The position numbers and the translations under genes were made by a program. The notes beneath the pieces are model-generated. The model did not search any database, was not told the origin of the DNA, and was given only the letters and a program-made list of their open reading frames with translations. A stretch of DNA of 64,000 bases from contig JANNUS010000017.1 in NCBI GenBank assembly GCA_031395485.1, forward strand, positions 124,001 to 188,000, given 5' to 3'. This document shows, piece by piece, positions 1-8,763 of this stretch. Source of the DNA: UBA2336 sp031395485 (GTDB lineage Bacteria > Bacteroidota > Bacteroidia > Cytophagales > Cyclobacteriaceae). Positions within the stretch are counted from its first letter, which is position 1. Each line of letters opens with the position of its first letter.

Positions 1-1
1 A

Positions 2-1228
2 TCTTCTAAATGGTCGGGAAGTCAAACACTATCAGGACCTATTCTGGTAATTCCGTATAAAATTCAGGAAAAAATTGACCGCGGAAAAGATGGAATCGAA
101 ATCCGCGAATACATTCAAAAGTATTTTTTCCTTCCCGAGAAACTTGATATTACTGGACACGTTACACCAGAAGTTCTTCATCGTGGACTTTTTGATGTAG
201 CCGTGTACAACTCTTCAATGAATATTAAGTCTAATTTTTCTCGACCGGATTTTGCCGCCTTAAACATTGCAGAGAATAATGTTATCTGGAAAGATGCTTA
301 TATGATTTTATCCATTACAGACCTTCGTGGAATAAATAAAAACCTCATTTTCAATGTAGGTGATTCTTCCAAGGCAACAGAGCCCTCGAGCAACCTAGGT
401 GTTTCGGTACATAAAATATCGCGTTACCAAAGCGAGACTTATCCAAACGCTGTTACAGATGACAATGCAGATTTTTCCAGCAGTGGCGTAGTGGCCAAGC
501 TGGATTGGAAAACAGCTGAGGATTTCAATGGAAACACGCTAATAAAAATTAATTTAAAGGGAAGTCAACGACTAAACTTTGTACCGTCAGGAAAAACAAC
601 GAATGTTAATCTTTCGGGCAAATGGAACAACCCAAGTTTTGATGGTGAATTTCTTCCGGAAAAAAGGGAAGTAACCGATAGCAGTTTTACCGCCAATTGG
701 AAAATATTGCATTACAACAGGCCCTTCTCTCAGCAATGGAATACAGCTGATGAAAAACTAAGTGGTTCCGATTTTGGTGTAACGTTGTTGGTCCCGGTTG
801 ATCAATATCAAAAAAGCATTCGCACATCTAAATATGGACAACTTATAATAATCCTAACATTTGTAGCGCTGTTCCTTGTGGAGATAACACGCAAAATCAG
901 GATACATCCCTTCCAATATATTCTTATAGGTGTAGCTCTCATAATTTACTATACCCTTCTCCTTAGTCTATCCGAACAAGTTGGTTATAATATTGCCTAT
1001 TGGATTGCCACCGCTTCAACAGTGACCCTAATTAGTCTGTATTCTATTTCATTCTTAAAAACCAGAGGGCTTGTGGCATTATTTACTTCACTGTTGCTAA
1101 TCTTCTACTCGTTCATTTTTGTTATCATCCTTCAGCAGGATTTCTCTTTACTAATTGGAAGCATCGGCTTGTTCATGATCGTTGGAGCGCTCATGTATTT
1201 CTCTCGAAAAGTGAGTTGGTATAAATAG
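2..1228 (+). CDS. creD: CreD-family inner membrane protein (5' truncated)
   Basis: Open from the first bases of the window, so the N-terminus lies upstream; about 408 residues are visible. The start of the visible part (W-S-G-S-Q, then GPILVIPY) and the periplasmic domain resemble CreD/Cet-type cell-envelope integrity proteins. The last 140 residues form about five hydrophobic helices, beginning near GQLIIILTF and ending before KVSWYK, as in CreD. CreD is linked in other bacteria to envelope stress and beta-lactam or colicin tolerance; its molecular role is not settled. In Bacteroidota it usually follows a small winged-helix regulator, which would lie outside this window. An internal ATG at 203 is not the true start, because homology continues upstream. 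Confidence 0.85.
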   Translation, partial: SSKWSGSQTLSGPILVIPYKIQEKIDRGKDGIEIREYIQKYFFLPEKLDITGHVTPEVLHRGLFDVAVYNSSMNIKSNFSRPDFAALNIAENNVIWKDAYMILSITDLRGINKNLIFNVGDSSKATEPSSNLGVSVHKISRYQSETYPNAVTDDNADFSSSGVVAKLDWKTAEDFNGNTLIKINLKGSQRLNFVPSGKTTNVNLSGKWNNPSFDGEFLPEKREVTDSSFTANWKILHYNRPFSQQWNTADEKLSGSDFGVTLLVPVDQYQKSIRTSKYGQLIIILTFVALFLVEITRKIRIHPFQYILIGVALIIYYTLLLSLSEQVGYNIAYWIATASTVTLISLYSISFLKTRGLVALFTSLLLIFYSFIFVIILQQDFSLLIGSIGLFMIVGALMYFSRKVSWYK

Positions 1229-1247
1229 AGACAAGCAAGAAAACAAA

Positions 1248-1268
1248 AGCCCCTCGATTTGAGGGGCT
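1248..1268 (-). terminator. Rho-independent terminator of pruA (also follows creD)
   Basis: A perfect 8-bp stem (AGCCCCTC / GAGGGGCT) with a 5-nt loop lies between the two convergent genes. Read on the minus strand it is followed by TTTTGTTTTC, the U tract expected for pruA, whose stop codon is 5 bp away. On the plus strand the tail is poor in T, so it probably ends creD only weakly. Confidence 0.8.
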
Positions 1269-1273
1269 CCATA

Positions 1274-2905
1274 TTAATCCTTATCCAAAAACGGGTATCG
1301 GAAATCTGTTGGCGTAACAAATGTTTCTTTGATCGTTCGCAAGGATGTCCATCGGAGTAAGTTTACTTTGGCTCCGGCCTTATCGTTTGTACCCGATCCT
1401 CGCGCTCCGCCAAAAGGCTGTTGCCCAACTACCGCACCCGTTGGCTTATCATTGATATAAAAATTACCGGCTGATTGTGTTAATTTTTTTGTTGCCATTT
1501 CAATGGCATATCGATCTTTTGCAATGATAGAACCTGTAAGCGCATACGGTGATGTGCTGTCAACTAATTCCAGTGTCTGTTCAAAATTTTCGGAATGATA
1601 TACATAGACTGTTAATACTGGCCCAAAGATTTCTTCACACATTGTAATAGAAGAAGGGTCCTTTGTAAGGATAACCGTGGGCTCGATAAAATACCCTTTC
1701 GACTTATCATATTTCCCACCGGCAATGATCTCGTTCATGGGATTGGTGCGAGCTTTTTCGATGTAACCCGTGATCGAGTTAAATGCTTTTTCATCAATTA
1801 CTGCATTAATAAAGTTTCCAAAATCCTCAGTAGGGCCCATTTTGAAATTTTTCAAATCTTCCACCAAATATTTCTTCACATCATCCCAAAGATTAGAAGG
1901 AATGTAACACCGTGAAGCTGCTGAACATTTTTGCCCTTGATATTCAAACGCTCCGCGGGCCATAGCAGTAGAAACCTCTTTGGCATTGGCACTCTTGTGT
2001 ACCATAATAAAATCCTTACCTCCTGTTTCGCCAACGATGCGCGGGTAGCTTTTATACTTGTGAATATTTGCTCCAATCGTTTTCCACATGCCTTGGAAAA
2101 CGCCCGTGCTACCGGTAAAGTGAATACCACCGAAATCTTTATGATTGAAAATCACCTCGCCCGCATCCGGACCGCTTACATATACAAGATTGATTACCCC
2201 ATCCGGAAGGCCAGCTTCTTTCAATACTTGCATAATAACATTGGCTGCATAAACCTGCGTGTTAGCAGGTTTCCAAACAACGGTGTTACCCATCATAGCC
2301 GCACTAGTCGGAAGGTTTCCGGCAATCGCGGTGAAGTTGAAGGGTGTAAGCGCAAAAATAAATCCTTCCAACGGACGATACTCAATCCGATTCCATACTC
2401 CGGGCGATGAATCCGGTTGCTCATTGTAAATCTCCGTCATGAAATAAACATTGTACCGCAAGAAGTCAATCAACTCACAGGCTGCATCAATCTCTGCCTG
2501 GTAAGCATTCTTCGATTGACCCAACATGGTAGCCGCATTTATTTTATATCGATATGGACCCGCTAACAAATCGGCTGCTTTCAAAAATATACTTGCCCTG
2601 TATTCCCAACTCAACGTTGACCAAAGTTCTTTTGCATTCAATGCTGCCGTAACGGCTTGCTCAACATGCTCTTTATCGCCTTCGTGGAAGTGCCCCAATA
2701 CATGCTGATGATCATGTGGTGGACTCAGCCTTATTTTATTTCCGGTACGAACTTCTTCGCCCCCAATGTACATGGGGATATCCAGTTGTTTACTACGAGC
2801 GTCTTCAAGCGCTTGCTTTAATAACTGACGCTCTTTGGTGCCAGGAGCATAACTTAAAACAGGTTCGTTTTTTGGATACGGGACTTTAAAAAAACCATTG
2901 GACAT
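1274..2905 (-). CDS. pruA: L-glutamate gamma-semialdehyde (1-pyrroline-5-carboxylate) dehydrogenase
   Basis: A 543-residue NAD-dependent aldehyde dehydrogenase that makes glutamate in proline catabolism. Visible ALDH motifs are TPFNF (187-191), the glycine motif FTGSTGV (263-269), GETGGKDF (292-299) carrying the general-base Glu, and the catalytic Cys327 in GQKCSAASR. Length and the N-terminal SNGFFKVPYPKNEPV segment match the single-domain, P5CDH-type enzyme seen in Bacteroidota, not the PutA fusion. The ATG is preceded by AT-rich sequence. It appears monocistronic: a HAD gene lies 40 bp upstream on the same strand, and a terminator follows the stop. No proline dehydrogenase gene is in the window. 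Confidence 0.95.
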   Translation of the reverse strand: MSNGFFKVPYPKNEPVLSYAPGTKERQLLKQALEDARSKQLDIPMYIGGEEVRTGNKIRLSPPHDHQHVLGHFHEGDKEHVEQAVTAALNAKELWSTLSWEYRASIFLKAADLLAGPYRYKINAATMLGQSKNAYQAEIDAACELIDFLRYNVYFMTEIYNEQPDSSPGVWNRIEYRPLEGFIFALTPFNFTAIAGNLPTSAAMMGNTVVWKPANTQVYAANVIMQVLKEAGLPDGVINLVYVSGPDAGEVIFNHKDFGGIHFTGSTGVFQGMWKTIGANIHKYKSYPRIVGETGGKDFIMVHKSANAKEVSTAMARGAFEYQGQKCSAASRCYIPSNLWDDVKKYLVEDLKNFKMGPTEDFGNFINAVIDEKAFNSITGYIEKARTNPMNEIIAGGKYDKSKGYFIEPTVILTKDPSSITMCEEIFGPVLTVYVYHSENFEQTLELVDSTSPYALTGSIIAKDRYAIEMATKKLTQSAGNFYINDKPTGAVVGQQPFGGARGSGTNDKAGAKVNLLRWTSLRTIKETFVTPTDFRYPFLDKD

Positions 2906-2945
2906 AATCGTATAAATTATTTTTTTGAAAGTTACATATTAAAGC

Positions 2946-3689
2946 CTAAAACAAGGCGCAAAGTTCCTTAAGACTACCAATTTCAACCATAACATCCGCA
3001 TTATGATTTAACTTATCGGGATTGTAAAATACATGTGCGATGGAAGCCTTGCGTGCCCCACCAATATCTGTAACTAAGTTATCCCCTATCATAATCGCCT
3101 CGGCTGATGATGCATTATTTTTCTTCAAAGTATAATCAAATATCTCACGAGCCGGCTTTTTATGACCTGCTTGCTGCGATGTTACGATATGATCAAAAAA
3201 CTGATGGAGATTACTGGACACAAGTTTTGTATTTTGAATTTCCTCAAAACCATTTGTAATGATAGAAAGTTTGTAACGAGCTGCTAAATAGGTAAGTGTT
3301 TCGGTGGCATGTGGCATTAATTTTCCCTTCGTTGGACAGGTGAAGAGATACTGATGTGAAAGGTCATCTGAAAGTACTTTGTTATAGGCTTGAAAAGCCC
3401 CCAGAATTTGTTTGAATCGTTCTTCACGAATTACCTGACTATCAATTTTTCCATGATCATACAGTTCCCATAGTGACGCATTTACACGTTTAAATTCGAT
3501 GAGAAAACTCTCAAAATTGGTTACACCTCTTTTTTGAAGTTCATGTTTTTCAAAAAGCTCTAGTAATGTTTCTCGCGAATTTGTCTCATAATCCCACAGT
3601 GTATGATCAAGGTCAAAGAAAATGCACTTCACCCGATTCTTTGCTAATGCAGAGCCATTTTTACGGGGATTATTTTTGCCACTCGTCAC
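2946..3689 (-). CDS. HAD-superfamily hydrolase, YjjG-like nucleotidase
   Basis: A 247-residue HAD phosphatase. The nucleophile motif DLDHT is at 26-30, the motif-III Lys lies in GHKKPAREIF, and motif IV is IGDNLVTDIGGA. The region after the nucleophile (LWDYETNSRETL) resembles the YjjG subgroup, pyrimidine 5'-nucleotidases thought to clean up non-canonical nucleotides; substrate is inferred only from that resemblance. The start is GTG at 3689, overlapping the ArsR-type gene by 20 bp. A second GTG at residue 20, just before KCIFFDLDHT, would give a shorter protein beginning like typical family members. The overlap suggests cotranscription with the regulator. Confidence 0.8.
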   Translation of the reverse strand: MTSGKNNPRKNGSALAKNRVKCIFFDLDHTLWDYETNSRETLLELFEKHELQKRGVTNFESFLIEFKRVNASLWELYDHGKIDSQVIREERFKQILGAFQAYNKVLSDDLSHQYLFTCPTKGKLMPHATETLTYLAARYKLSIITNGFEEIQNTKLVSSNLHQFFDHIVTSQQAGHKKPAREIFDYTLKKNNASSAEAIMIGDNLVTDIGGARKASIAHVFYNPDKLNHNADVMVEIGSLKELCALF

Positions 3690-4053
3690 GTTGAATTTTG
3701 TTATTGGCTAACTCACGATTAGAAAATAATGTTTGATACACCTGTTGATCATTGATAAGTTGTTGATCTTTTCGTAAAAACTGAAAAATTTGCTTAATAA
3801 TTTCGTACACCTCATCTTTCACCTGATAAAATACCCAATGGTTGTATCTCCGATAACTAAGAATTCCGGCATTCTTCAAATAAATTAAGTGGCGTGAAGT
3901 TTTTGCTTGCGTATACTCCAGTATTTTCTCCAGGTCAGTAATACACATCTCGCCATTGGTGAAGATCAGGTTTAATATGCGCAGGCGCGATTCATCCGCA
4001 CAGGCTTTAAAAATCTGTGATCCCAAAAAAAGATTAAAGTTTTTAAGTCGCAT
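3670..4053 (-). CDS. ArsR-family winged-helix transcriptional regulator
   Basis: A 127-residue HTH protein beginning MRLKNFNLFLGSQ. The ArsR/SmtB core is clear: IFKACADESRLRILNLI, MCITDLEKILEYTQAKTSRHL as the recognition region, and YRRYNHWVFYQ as the beta wing. It lacks the classic CVC metal site, so the ligand is unknown. I prefer the ATG at 4053 to an upstream TTG at 4068: a TATCTTTG promoter box sits at 4079-4086, so transcription would begin near 4072, and GAAAG lies just before the ATG. It overlaps the HAD gene downstream by 20 bp. Confidence 0.85.
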   Translation of the reverse strand: MRLKNFNLFLGSQIFKACADESRLRILNLIFTNGEMCITDLEKILEYTQAKTSRHLIYLKNAGILSYRRYNHWVFYQVKDEVYEIIKQIFQFLRKDQQLINDQQVYQTLFSNRELANNKIQRDEWQK

Positions 4054-4078
4054 ACAACTTTCACGCAATCTAACGCAT

Positions 4079-4086
4079 CAAAGATA
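4079..4086 (-). promoter_or_regulatory. Bacteroidota-type -7 promoter box for the arsR-like gene
   Basis: TATCTTTG on the minus strand matches TAnnTTTG exactly, about 26 nt before the chosen ATG at 4053. No clear TTG was seen at the -33 position. Confidence 0.55.
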
Positions 4087-4116
4087 TTGAAATTAGGCGC
4101 TTTTAGAGGTAATCCG

Positions 4117-4124
4117 TACTTTTG
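4117..4124 (+). promoter_or_regulatory. Bacteroidota-type -7 promoter box for the 4155 gene
   Basis: TACTTTTG matches TAnnTTTG. Transcription would start near 4131, downstream of the TTG codons at 4122 and 4128, which argues for the GTG at 4155 as translation start. It lies 30 bp from the divergent minus-strand box, so the two promoters may interfere or be controlled together. Confidence 0.55.
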
Positions 4125-4154
4125 ACCTTGAAGAAATTTCAAAAATTCATTCGT

Positions 4155-4778
4155 GTGAGGAAATCGATCTTTTTAAGTGTCATCCTGCTGTTTATCCTTA
4201 CCGGATCGTACGTATTTGCTCAAAAAGAGCGAAGAGTAATTCAACTTTCCGGTATTGTTCTTGGCCTTGATGAAAAAGATAATGCTACCCAACTTCCGGG
4301 TGTAAATATCTACGTTCCAGAAGCAGGACGCGGTACAAACACCAATGGTGTTGGTTTTTTCTCCATGCCAGTATTAGTGAGCGATAGCATCGTTATTAGT
4401 TATGTAGGCTTTGAGAGACAATTCTACATTGTACCCGATCACCCCAATGAATATTTAACGTTGGTAATACAAATGATTCCTGATGTAACATATTTAAAGG
4501 AGATTGAAATCATGCCATTTCCTACCGAAGAAATATTTAAAGAGGCTGTGCTTGCGCTAAATATTTCTGATGACGGCATCGATCGCAAGAATCTTAACCA
4601 GCGATTACTTGGGCTTATGCTAAGCCACACGCCAATGGACGGCCCACAAAACCAGCGATATTACTTAGGTGAATGGGCATCAAGCCAGGGAACACAATAT
4701 GCACCCGTTCAAAATCCACTTTTCAATCCATTTAACTGGGCAAGATTCTTCCAATCCCTGAAACAGAATAAAAAATAG
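4155..4778 (+). CDS. Exported carboxypeptidase-regulatory-like domain protein
   Basis: About 207 residues from a GTG start (MRKSIFLSV). A signal peptide (SIFLSVILLFILTGSYVFA, cut before QKE) is followed by a beta-sandwich of the CarboxypepD_reg-like type: IQLSGIVLGLDE, LPGVNIYVPEAGRGTNTNGVGFFSM and VISYVGFERQ. The rest, with EIEIMPFPTEEIFKEAVLALNI, looks like the tail of a Bacteroidota family of exported proteins of unknown function. The same fold heads TonB-dependent receptors, but no barrel follows here. There is no ATG in a suitable position; TTG codons at 4122 and 4128 fall in or at the predicted promoter. Divergent from the ArsR-type gene. Confidence 0.7.
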   Translation: MRKSIFLSVILLFILTGSYVFAQKERRVIQLSGIVLGLDEKDNATQLPGVNIYVPEAGRGTNTNGVGFFSMPVLVSDSIVISYVGFERQFYIVPDHPNEYLTLVIQMIPDVTYLKEIEIMPFPTEEIFKEAVLALNISDDGIDRKNLNQRLLGLMLSHTPMDGPQNQRYYLGEWASSQGTQYAPVQNPLFNPFNWARFFQSLKQNKK

Positions 4779-4810
4779 GGTGTCGCCTTTCTGAAAAAGT
4801 AAGTCGTTTG

Positions 4811-4885
4811 TCGAGGTGAGAAGATTCGAACTTCCGACCCCCACGTCCCTAACGTGGTGCGCTAACCGGGCTGCGCTACACCTCG
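4811..4885 (-). tRNA. tRNA-Pro (anticodon AGG)
   Basis: A full cloverleaf reads on the minus strand: 7-bp acceptor CGAGGTG/CACCTCG, D arm with AGCCCGGTTAG, anticodon stem CCACG/CGTGG closing the loop TTAGGGA (anticodon AGG), variable loop, and a T arm with GTTCGAA. Discriminator is A; CCA is not encoded. The body resembles bacterial proline tRNAs. A34 is uncommon outside tRNA-Arg(ACG) in bacteria. Confidence 0.92.
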
Positions 4886-4929
4886 AAAAATTAGTCACCA
4901 CAGTGTGATGTCTTTCAAAAATAAACGTG

Positions 4930-5006
<77 letters not shown>

Positions 5007-5159
5007 TTGTTAGTATTTAAGGGTTGCAAATATATTTAAAATAGCTTCTCATCAAAAATACCTTTAAAACAAAAATACTTACATGTGTGTTACCGCTTAA
5101 AAAATATGAACAATAGATGCATCGCGACTTAGCTAGCTTTACGGTTCTTTAATCATAAA

Positions 5160-8024
5160 ATGAAAAAATTAACGATTCTTGCTCTACTGGTGTGTTTTGC
5201 CTTAACAACTTTTGCCCAGCAAACTGTTCAAAAGGGAAAAGGTAAAATAATCGGCACGGTAACCGATGCCGAAAATGGAAACCCTGTTGAGTTTGCAAAC
5301 GTGGCACTTATTGACAGAACAACAGGGAAACCTCTTGACGGTGCAGTCTGTGATGATAAAGGAAAGTTTACTTTATCAAAAGTTGTTGACGGCAACTATT
5401 CAATCTCCATTACTTTTATTGGGTATGAACCTAATACGGTTCAAAACATAACCATTTCTGAAACAAAACAGGATATAAATTTAGGATCCATTAAGCTTAC
5501 TACAAGCACCAAAGTATTGAATGAAGTAGTAGTAGAAGGTCAACGCCAGTTAATTGAAGAGAAAGTTGACCGAACTGTCTACAATGCTGAAAATGATAAA
5601 ACCACTGCCGGAGGTGATGCTACCGATGTATTAAAAAGAGTTCCCATGCTTTCGGTAGACTTAGATGGGAACGTATCGATGCGTGGAAATAATAACATTA
5701 CCGTACTCATTAATAATAAACCCTCTACTATTACAGCTGGTAACGTGGCCGATGCGTTGAAACAAATCCCCGCTGATCAGATTAAGTCTGTTGAAGTCAT
5801 AACATCACCCTCTGCAAAATACGATGCCGAAGGCTCGGCTGGTATTATCAACATCATTACGAAGAAAAATAATATGCAAGGCGCTACACTCAACGTTGAC
5901 GCTGGTGCAGGATTGCGTGGTTCTAATCTGGGACTGAATGGAAATTACCGAAAAGGTAAAATGGGATTTTCGCTGGGCGGATTCGGTAGAGCCAGTTACA
6001 ACGTTAAAGGATCTTTTAATAATAATCAGGAGACCAATGGCCTACTGAATAGCCAAGCTGCCGATACGCGTAACAATAATCTCTTTGGCCGTTATACATT
6101 AGGTTGGGATTACGACATCAACAAAAATAATTATCTCGCAACGTCAATCCGGTATGGCGTACGCAATGGCAATAGTTATCAGGACGACCTGATTAAAACA
6201 ACGAATAATGTTATCAATGATACACGAGACGTTGAAACAACCGATGCGTCTGGCAATATTGATGTCAGCATGGACTTCACACATCTGTTCACAAAACCTC
6301 AACAAGAACTGAGTTTTTCAACGCAGTATAGCCGTAATAATCGCAATAATGATATCCTCAATACTATTTATAATGTCAATCCAATTGATAGCCTTACTAA
6401 AAATATCAACAAAAGCTTTAATCAGGAAATCACGGCTCAGTTTGACTATCAGACACCGATTAGCACAAACCAATTAATCGAGTTTGGCGCTAAAGACATT
6501 ATGCGAAAAGTTACCAGCGATTATAAATCATTAGCCTCAAATGGCACGGATGGTTTTGAACCAATAATTAATGCAAATTCAAATGTGTTGAATTATAATC
6601 AAAATGTTGCCGCTAGTTATTTCTCTTACACCCTTACAACAAAAAACGCATATAGTTTTAAGGCTGGTACACGGTATGAGTACACAACGATAACGGCAAG
6701 TTTTCGAGACAACTCAGAGAGCGTTGGAAAAATACCATCCTATGGCGTGTTGGTTCCCAGTGTCAATGTCTCCAAGAAGTTAAAAAATGGAAATACACTA
6801 AAAATTGCATACAACCGAAGAATCCAACGCCCTTCCATTCAATTTTTAAATCCAAACATTCAGAGACCAAACCAACTAAGCGAATCGCAGGGTAATCCGG
6901 AATTGGATCCGGAATACACAAATAATTACGAGCTTGGTTATAGCACGTTTATTAAAGGAACCACGTTAAATTTTTCCGCCTTTGTCAGAAACACTACAGG
7001 TGCTATTCAAAGTGTTCGTGAAGTTGTACGCGATAGTGTTATTAAAACTACGTATAAAAATATTGGAATGGAAAATGCCTACGGATTAAATTTTTTCGCG
7101 AACATAAATATTGGCTCTAAGTTTTCGATGAATGGTGGTGTCGATGTTTATTACTCAGAGCTTGACAATAATCTTTCTGATCCCCAATACGCAGCAAGCA
7201 ATGAAGGTTGGATTGCTACCGGAAGGCTTTTTGGAAATTATAACCTTGGAAAAGGTTGGGGGGCACAGTTCTTCAGTATGTACAGGGGAAATCGCGTTCA
7301 GTTGCAGGGTTCACAAAGTGGCTTTGGTTTTTATAGTCTGGGCCTCAAGAAAGATTTCAATAGTAAAAAGGGGAGCATCGGTTTTGCTGCAGAGAATTTT
7401 ATCACCCCCTCTATGAAAATTAGAAACTACACAGAAGTACCAAATACCATTTCGCAAAAAAGCGTTAACGAGATGTTTAACATGAGTTTCCGTATTAATA
7501 TTAGCTATCGCTTTGGTAAAATGAGTTTTGATGGTCAGCGACCTCGAAGAAAAAAATCGGTAAGCAACGATGATTTAAAAGATGGTGGTGGTGGCGATGG
7601 AATGGATGGTGGTACGCAACAACCTCAACAACAACGTGGAAATGGTGGCACAATACCTGTTGTTCCCGCTGCAGCAAAAACTGTTGTCAACCCTGTAAAA
7701 AATGATACTACAAAAGCGTCCGTAGATGCCGTTGGTACCTGGATCTATACCATTGAAACCCAGCAAGGAAGCAACATCGGAAGTTTTGTGATTAAGAAAG
7801 AGGAAGATGCGTATGCTGGCTCAACAACGAACTCGAGAACCAATCAGGAAACTGCGTTCACAACTGTATCGGTCAACGGAAATGAACTTACCGCAACATA
7901 CACTTCAAACATGGGGGGTAACGAAGTACCGGTTACAATTAAAGGAACTATTAGTGGAAATGAATTTGACGGTACAATGAGCTTTGGACAATTTAGAACG
8001 ATACCGCTCAAAGCTAAACGGTAA
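5160..8024 (+). CDS. TonB-dependent-receptor-like outer membrane beta-barrel with extra C-terminal domain
   Basis: 954 residues. A signal peptide (1-19, cut at FA-Q) leads into a CarboxypepD_reg-like domain (about 28-113), then a plug-like segment (about 130-235) with VLKRVPMLSVDLDGNVSMRG and EVITSPSAKYDAEGSAGIINIITKK, then a barrel of many amphipathic strands of the outer-membrane beta-barrel family 3 type, ending near residue 788. After the barrel comes a basic, Gly/Gln-rich linker and a roughly 100-residue beta-rich domain starting VGTWIYTIETQQGS, which is unusual because the barrel normally ends the protein. Substrate unknown. Its 3' end overlaps convergent cutC by 11 bp. Confidence 0.85.
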   Translation: MKKLTILALLVCFALTTFAQQTVQKGKGKIIGTVTDAENGNPVEFANVALIDRTTGKPLDGAVCDDKGKFTLSKVVDGNYSISITFIGYEPNTVQNITISETKQDINLGSIKLTTSTKVLNEVVVEGQRQLIEEKVDRTVYNAENDKTTAGGDATDVLKRVPMLSVDLDGNVSMRGNNNITVLINNKPSTITAGNVADALKQIPADQIKSVEVITSPSAKYDAEGSAGIINIITKKNNMQGATLNVDAGAGLRGSNLGLNGNYRKGKMGFSLGGFGRASYNVKGSFNNNQETNGLLNSQAADTRNNNLFGRYTLGWDYDINKNNYLATSIRYGVRNGNSYQDDLIKTTNNVINDTRDVETTDASGNIDVSMDFTHLFTKPQQELSFSTQYSRNNRNNDILNTIYNVNPIDSLTKNINKSFNQEITAQFDYQTPISTNQLIEFGAKDIMRKVTSDYKSLASNGTDGFEPIINANSNVLNYNQNVAASYFSYTLTTKNAYSFKAGTRYEYTTITASFRDNSESVGKIPSYGVLVPSVNVSKKLKNGNTLKIAYNRRIQRPSIQFLNPNIQRPNQLSESQGNPELDPEYTNNYELGYSTFIKGTTLNFSAFVRNTTGAIQSVREVVRDSVIKTTYKNIGMENAYGLNFFANINIGSKFSMNGGVDVYYSELDNNLSDPQYAASNEGWIATGRLFGNYNLGKGWGAQFFSMYRGNRVQLQGSQSGFGFYSLGLKKDFNSKKGSIGFAAENFITPSMKIRNYTEVPNTISQKSVNEMFNMSFRINISYRFGKMSFDGQRPRRKKSVSNDDLKDGGGGDGMDGGTQQPQQQRGNGGTIPVVPAAAKTVVNPVKNDTTKASVDAVGTWIYTIETQQGSNIGSFVIKKEEDAYAGSTTNSRTNQETAFTTVSVNGNELTATYTSNMGGNEVPVTIKGTISGNEFDGTMSFGQFRTIPLKAKR

Positions 8025-8763
8025 AACTATTCTCAGCTAATGCGCGAATTCTCCTTACCCGTTCAGGATCAACGGTTCGTATTTTAAATTCCGAACCAAC
8101 TTCCGAACCCATACCCGAAATATTTTGGTTACGGTAAGTCATTCCGCTTTCGCGGAATGCGGTAGCAGAAAAATGAATTTCCTTTGCTCCCGACTTTGTT
8201 ACGATTTCCGATACGGTTTCTTCATTTACACCTGAGCCGGGCATGATGGCTATTCTTTCATTGGATTGGTGAATCAATTTACGGATCAAGTCAATTCCCG
8301 TTATTGCCTTTGCCTGTTGTCCGGAAGTCAAGATTCTATCGAAACCTATAGCAATACAATCTTCCAACGCTTCAAACGGATCGTGGGTCATATCAAACGC
8401 ACGATGACATGTTACTTTCATTGGGAGAGCCAATTCAATTAATTCGTTACATCGTGCTTTATCAATCCTTCCGTCTTTCAATAGAATTCCAAATACAACA
8501 CCCTCTACCTTCAATTGTTTGCAGATCTCAATATCATCTTTCATTGAAAGAAACTCCTCTTCCGAATAAAAGAAATCACCACCCCGTGGGCGAATCATAA
8601 CATATACTTCAATGGTAAGCTTCTTTTTAACCTGTTCAATCAATCCGTAGGAAGGAGTAGTTCCTCCTTCACTGGGGTTATCGCAAAGTTCGATTCGATC
8701 AGCTCCACCTTTTTGTGCTTGAATAGCAGACTCGATATTATAGACTACAATTTCTATTTTCAT
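8014..8763 (-). CDS. cutC: CutC family protein
   Basis: 249 residues with the TIM-barrel CutC pattern: MKIEIVVYNIESAIQAQKGGADRIELCDN at the N-terminus, then GGTTPSYGLI, VMIRPRGGDFFYSEEE, TCHRAFDM and RILTSGQQ. CutC was named for copper homeostasis in E. coli; its actual biochemical role is still disputed. Its start overlaps the upstream glycosylasparaginase stop by 4 bp (ATGA), so the two are probably translationally coupled, and its stop overlaps the convergent barrel gene by 11 bp. It is about 5 kb from the metal-efflux locus and on the other strand, so a shared role should not be assumed. Confidence 0.9.
   Translation of the reverse strand: MKIEIVVYNIESAIQAQKGGADRIELCDNPSEGGTTPSYGLIEQVKKKLTIEVYVMIRPRGGDFFYSEEEFLSMKDDIEICKQLKVEGVVFGILLKDGRIDKARCNELIELALPMKVTCHRAFDMTHDPFEALEDCIAIGFDRILTSGQQAKAITGIDLIRKLIHQSNERIAIMPGSGVNEETVSEIVTKSGAKEIHFSATAFRESGMTYRNQNISGMGSEVGSEFKIRTVDPERVRRIRALAENSFTV

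Noticed and set aside
4680..4901. 73-residue minus-strand frame over the tRNA-Pro gene
   Set aside because: It is the tRNA gene and its flank read as protein; the cloverleaf is complete and the peptide has no domain.
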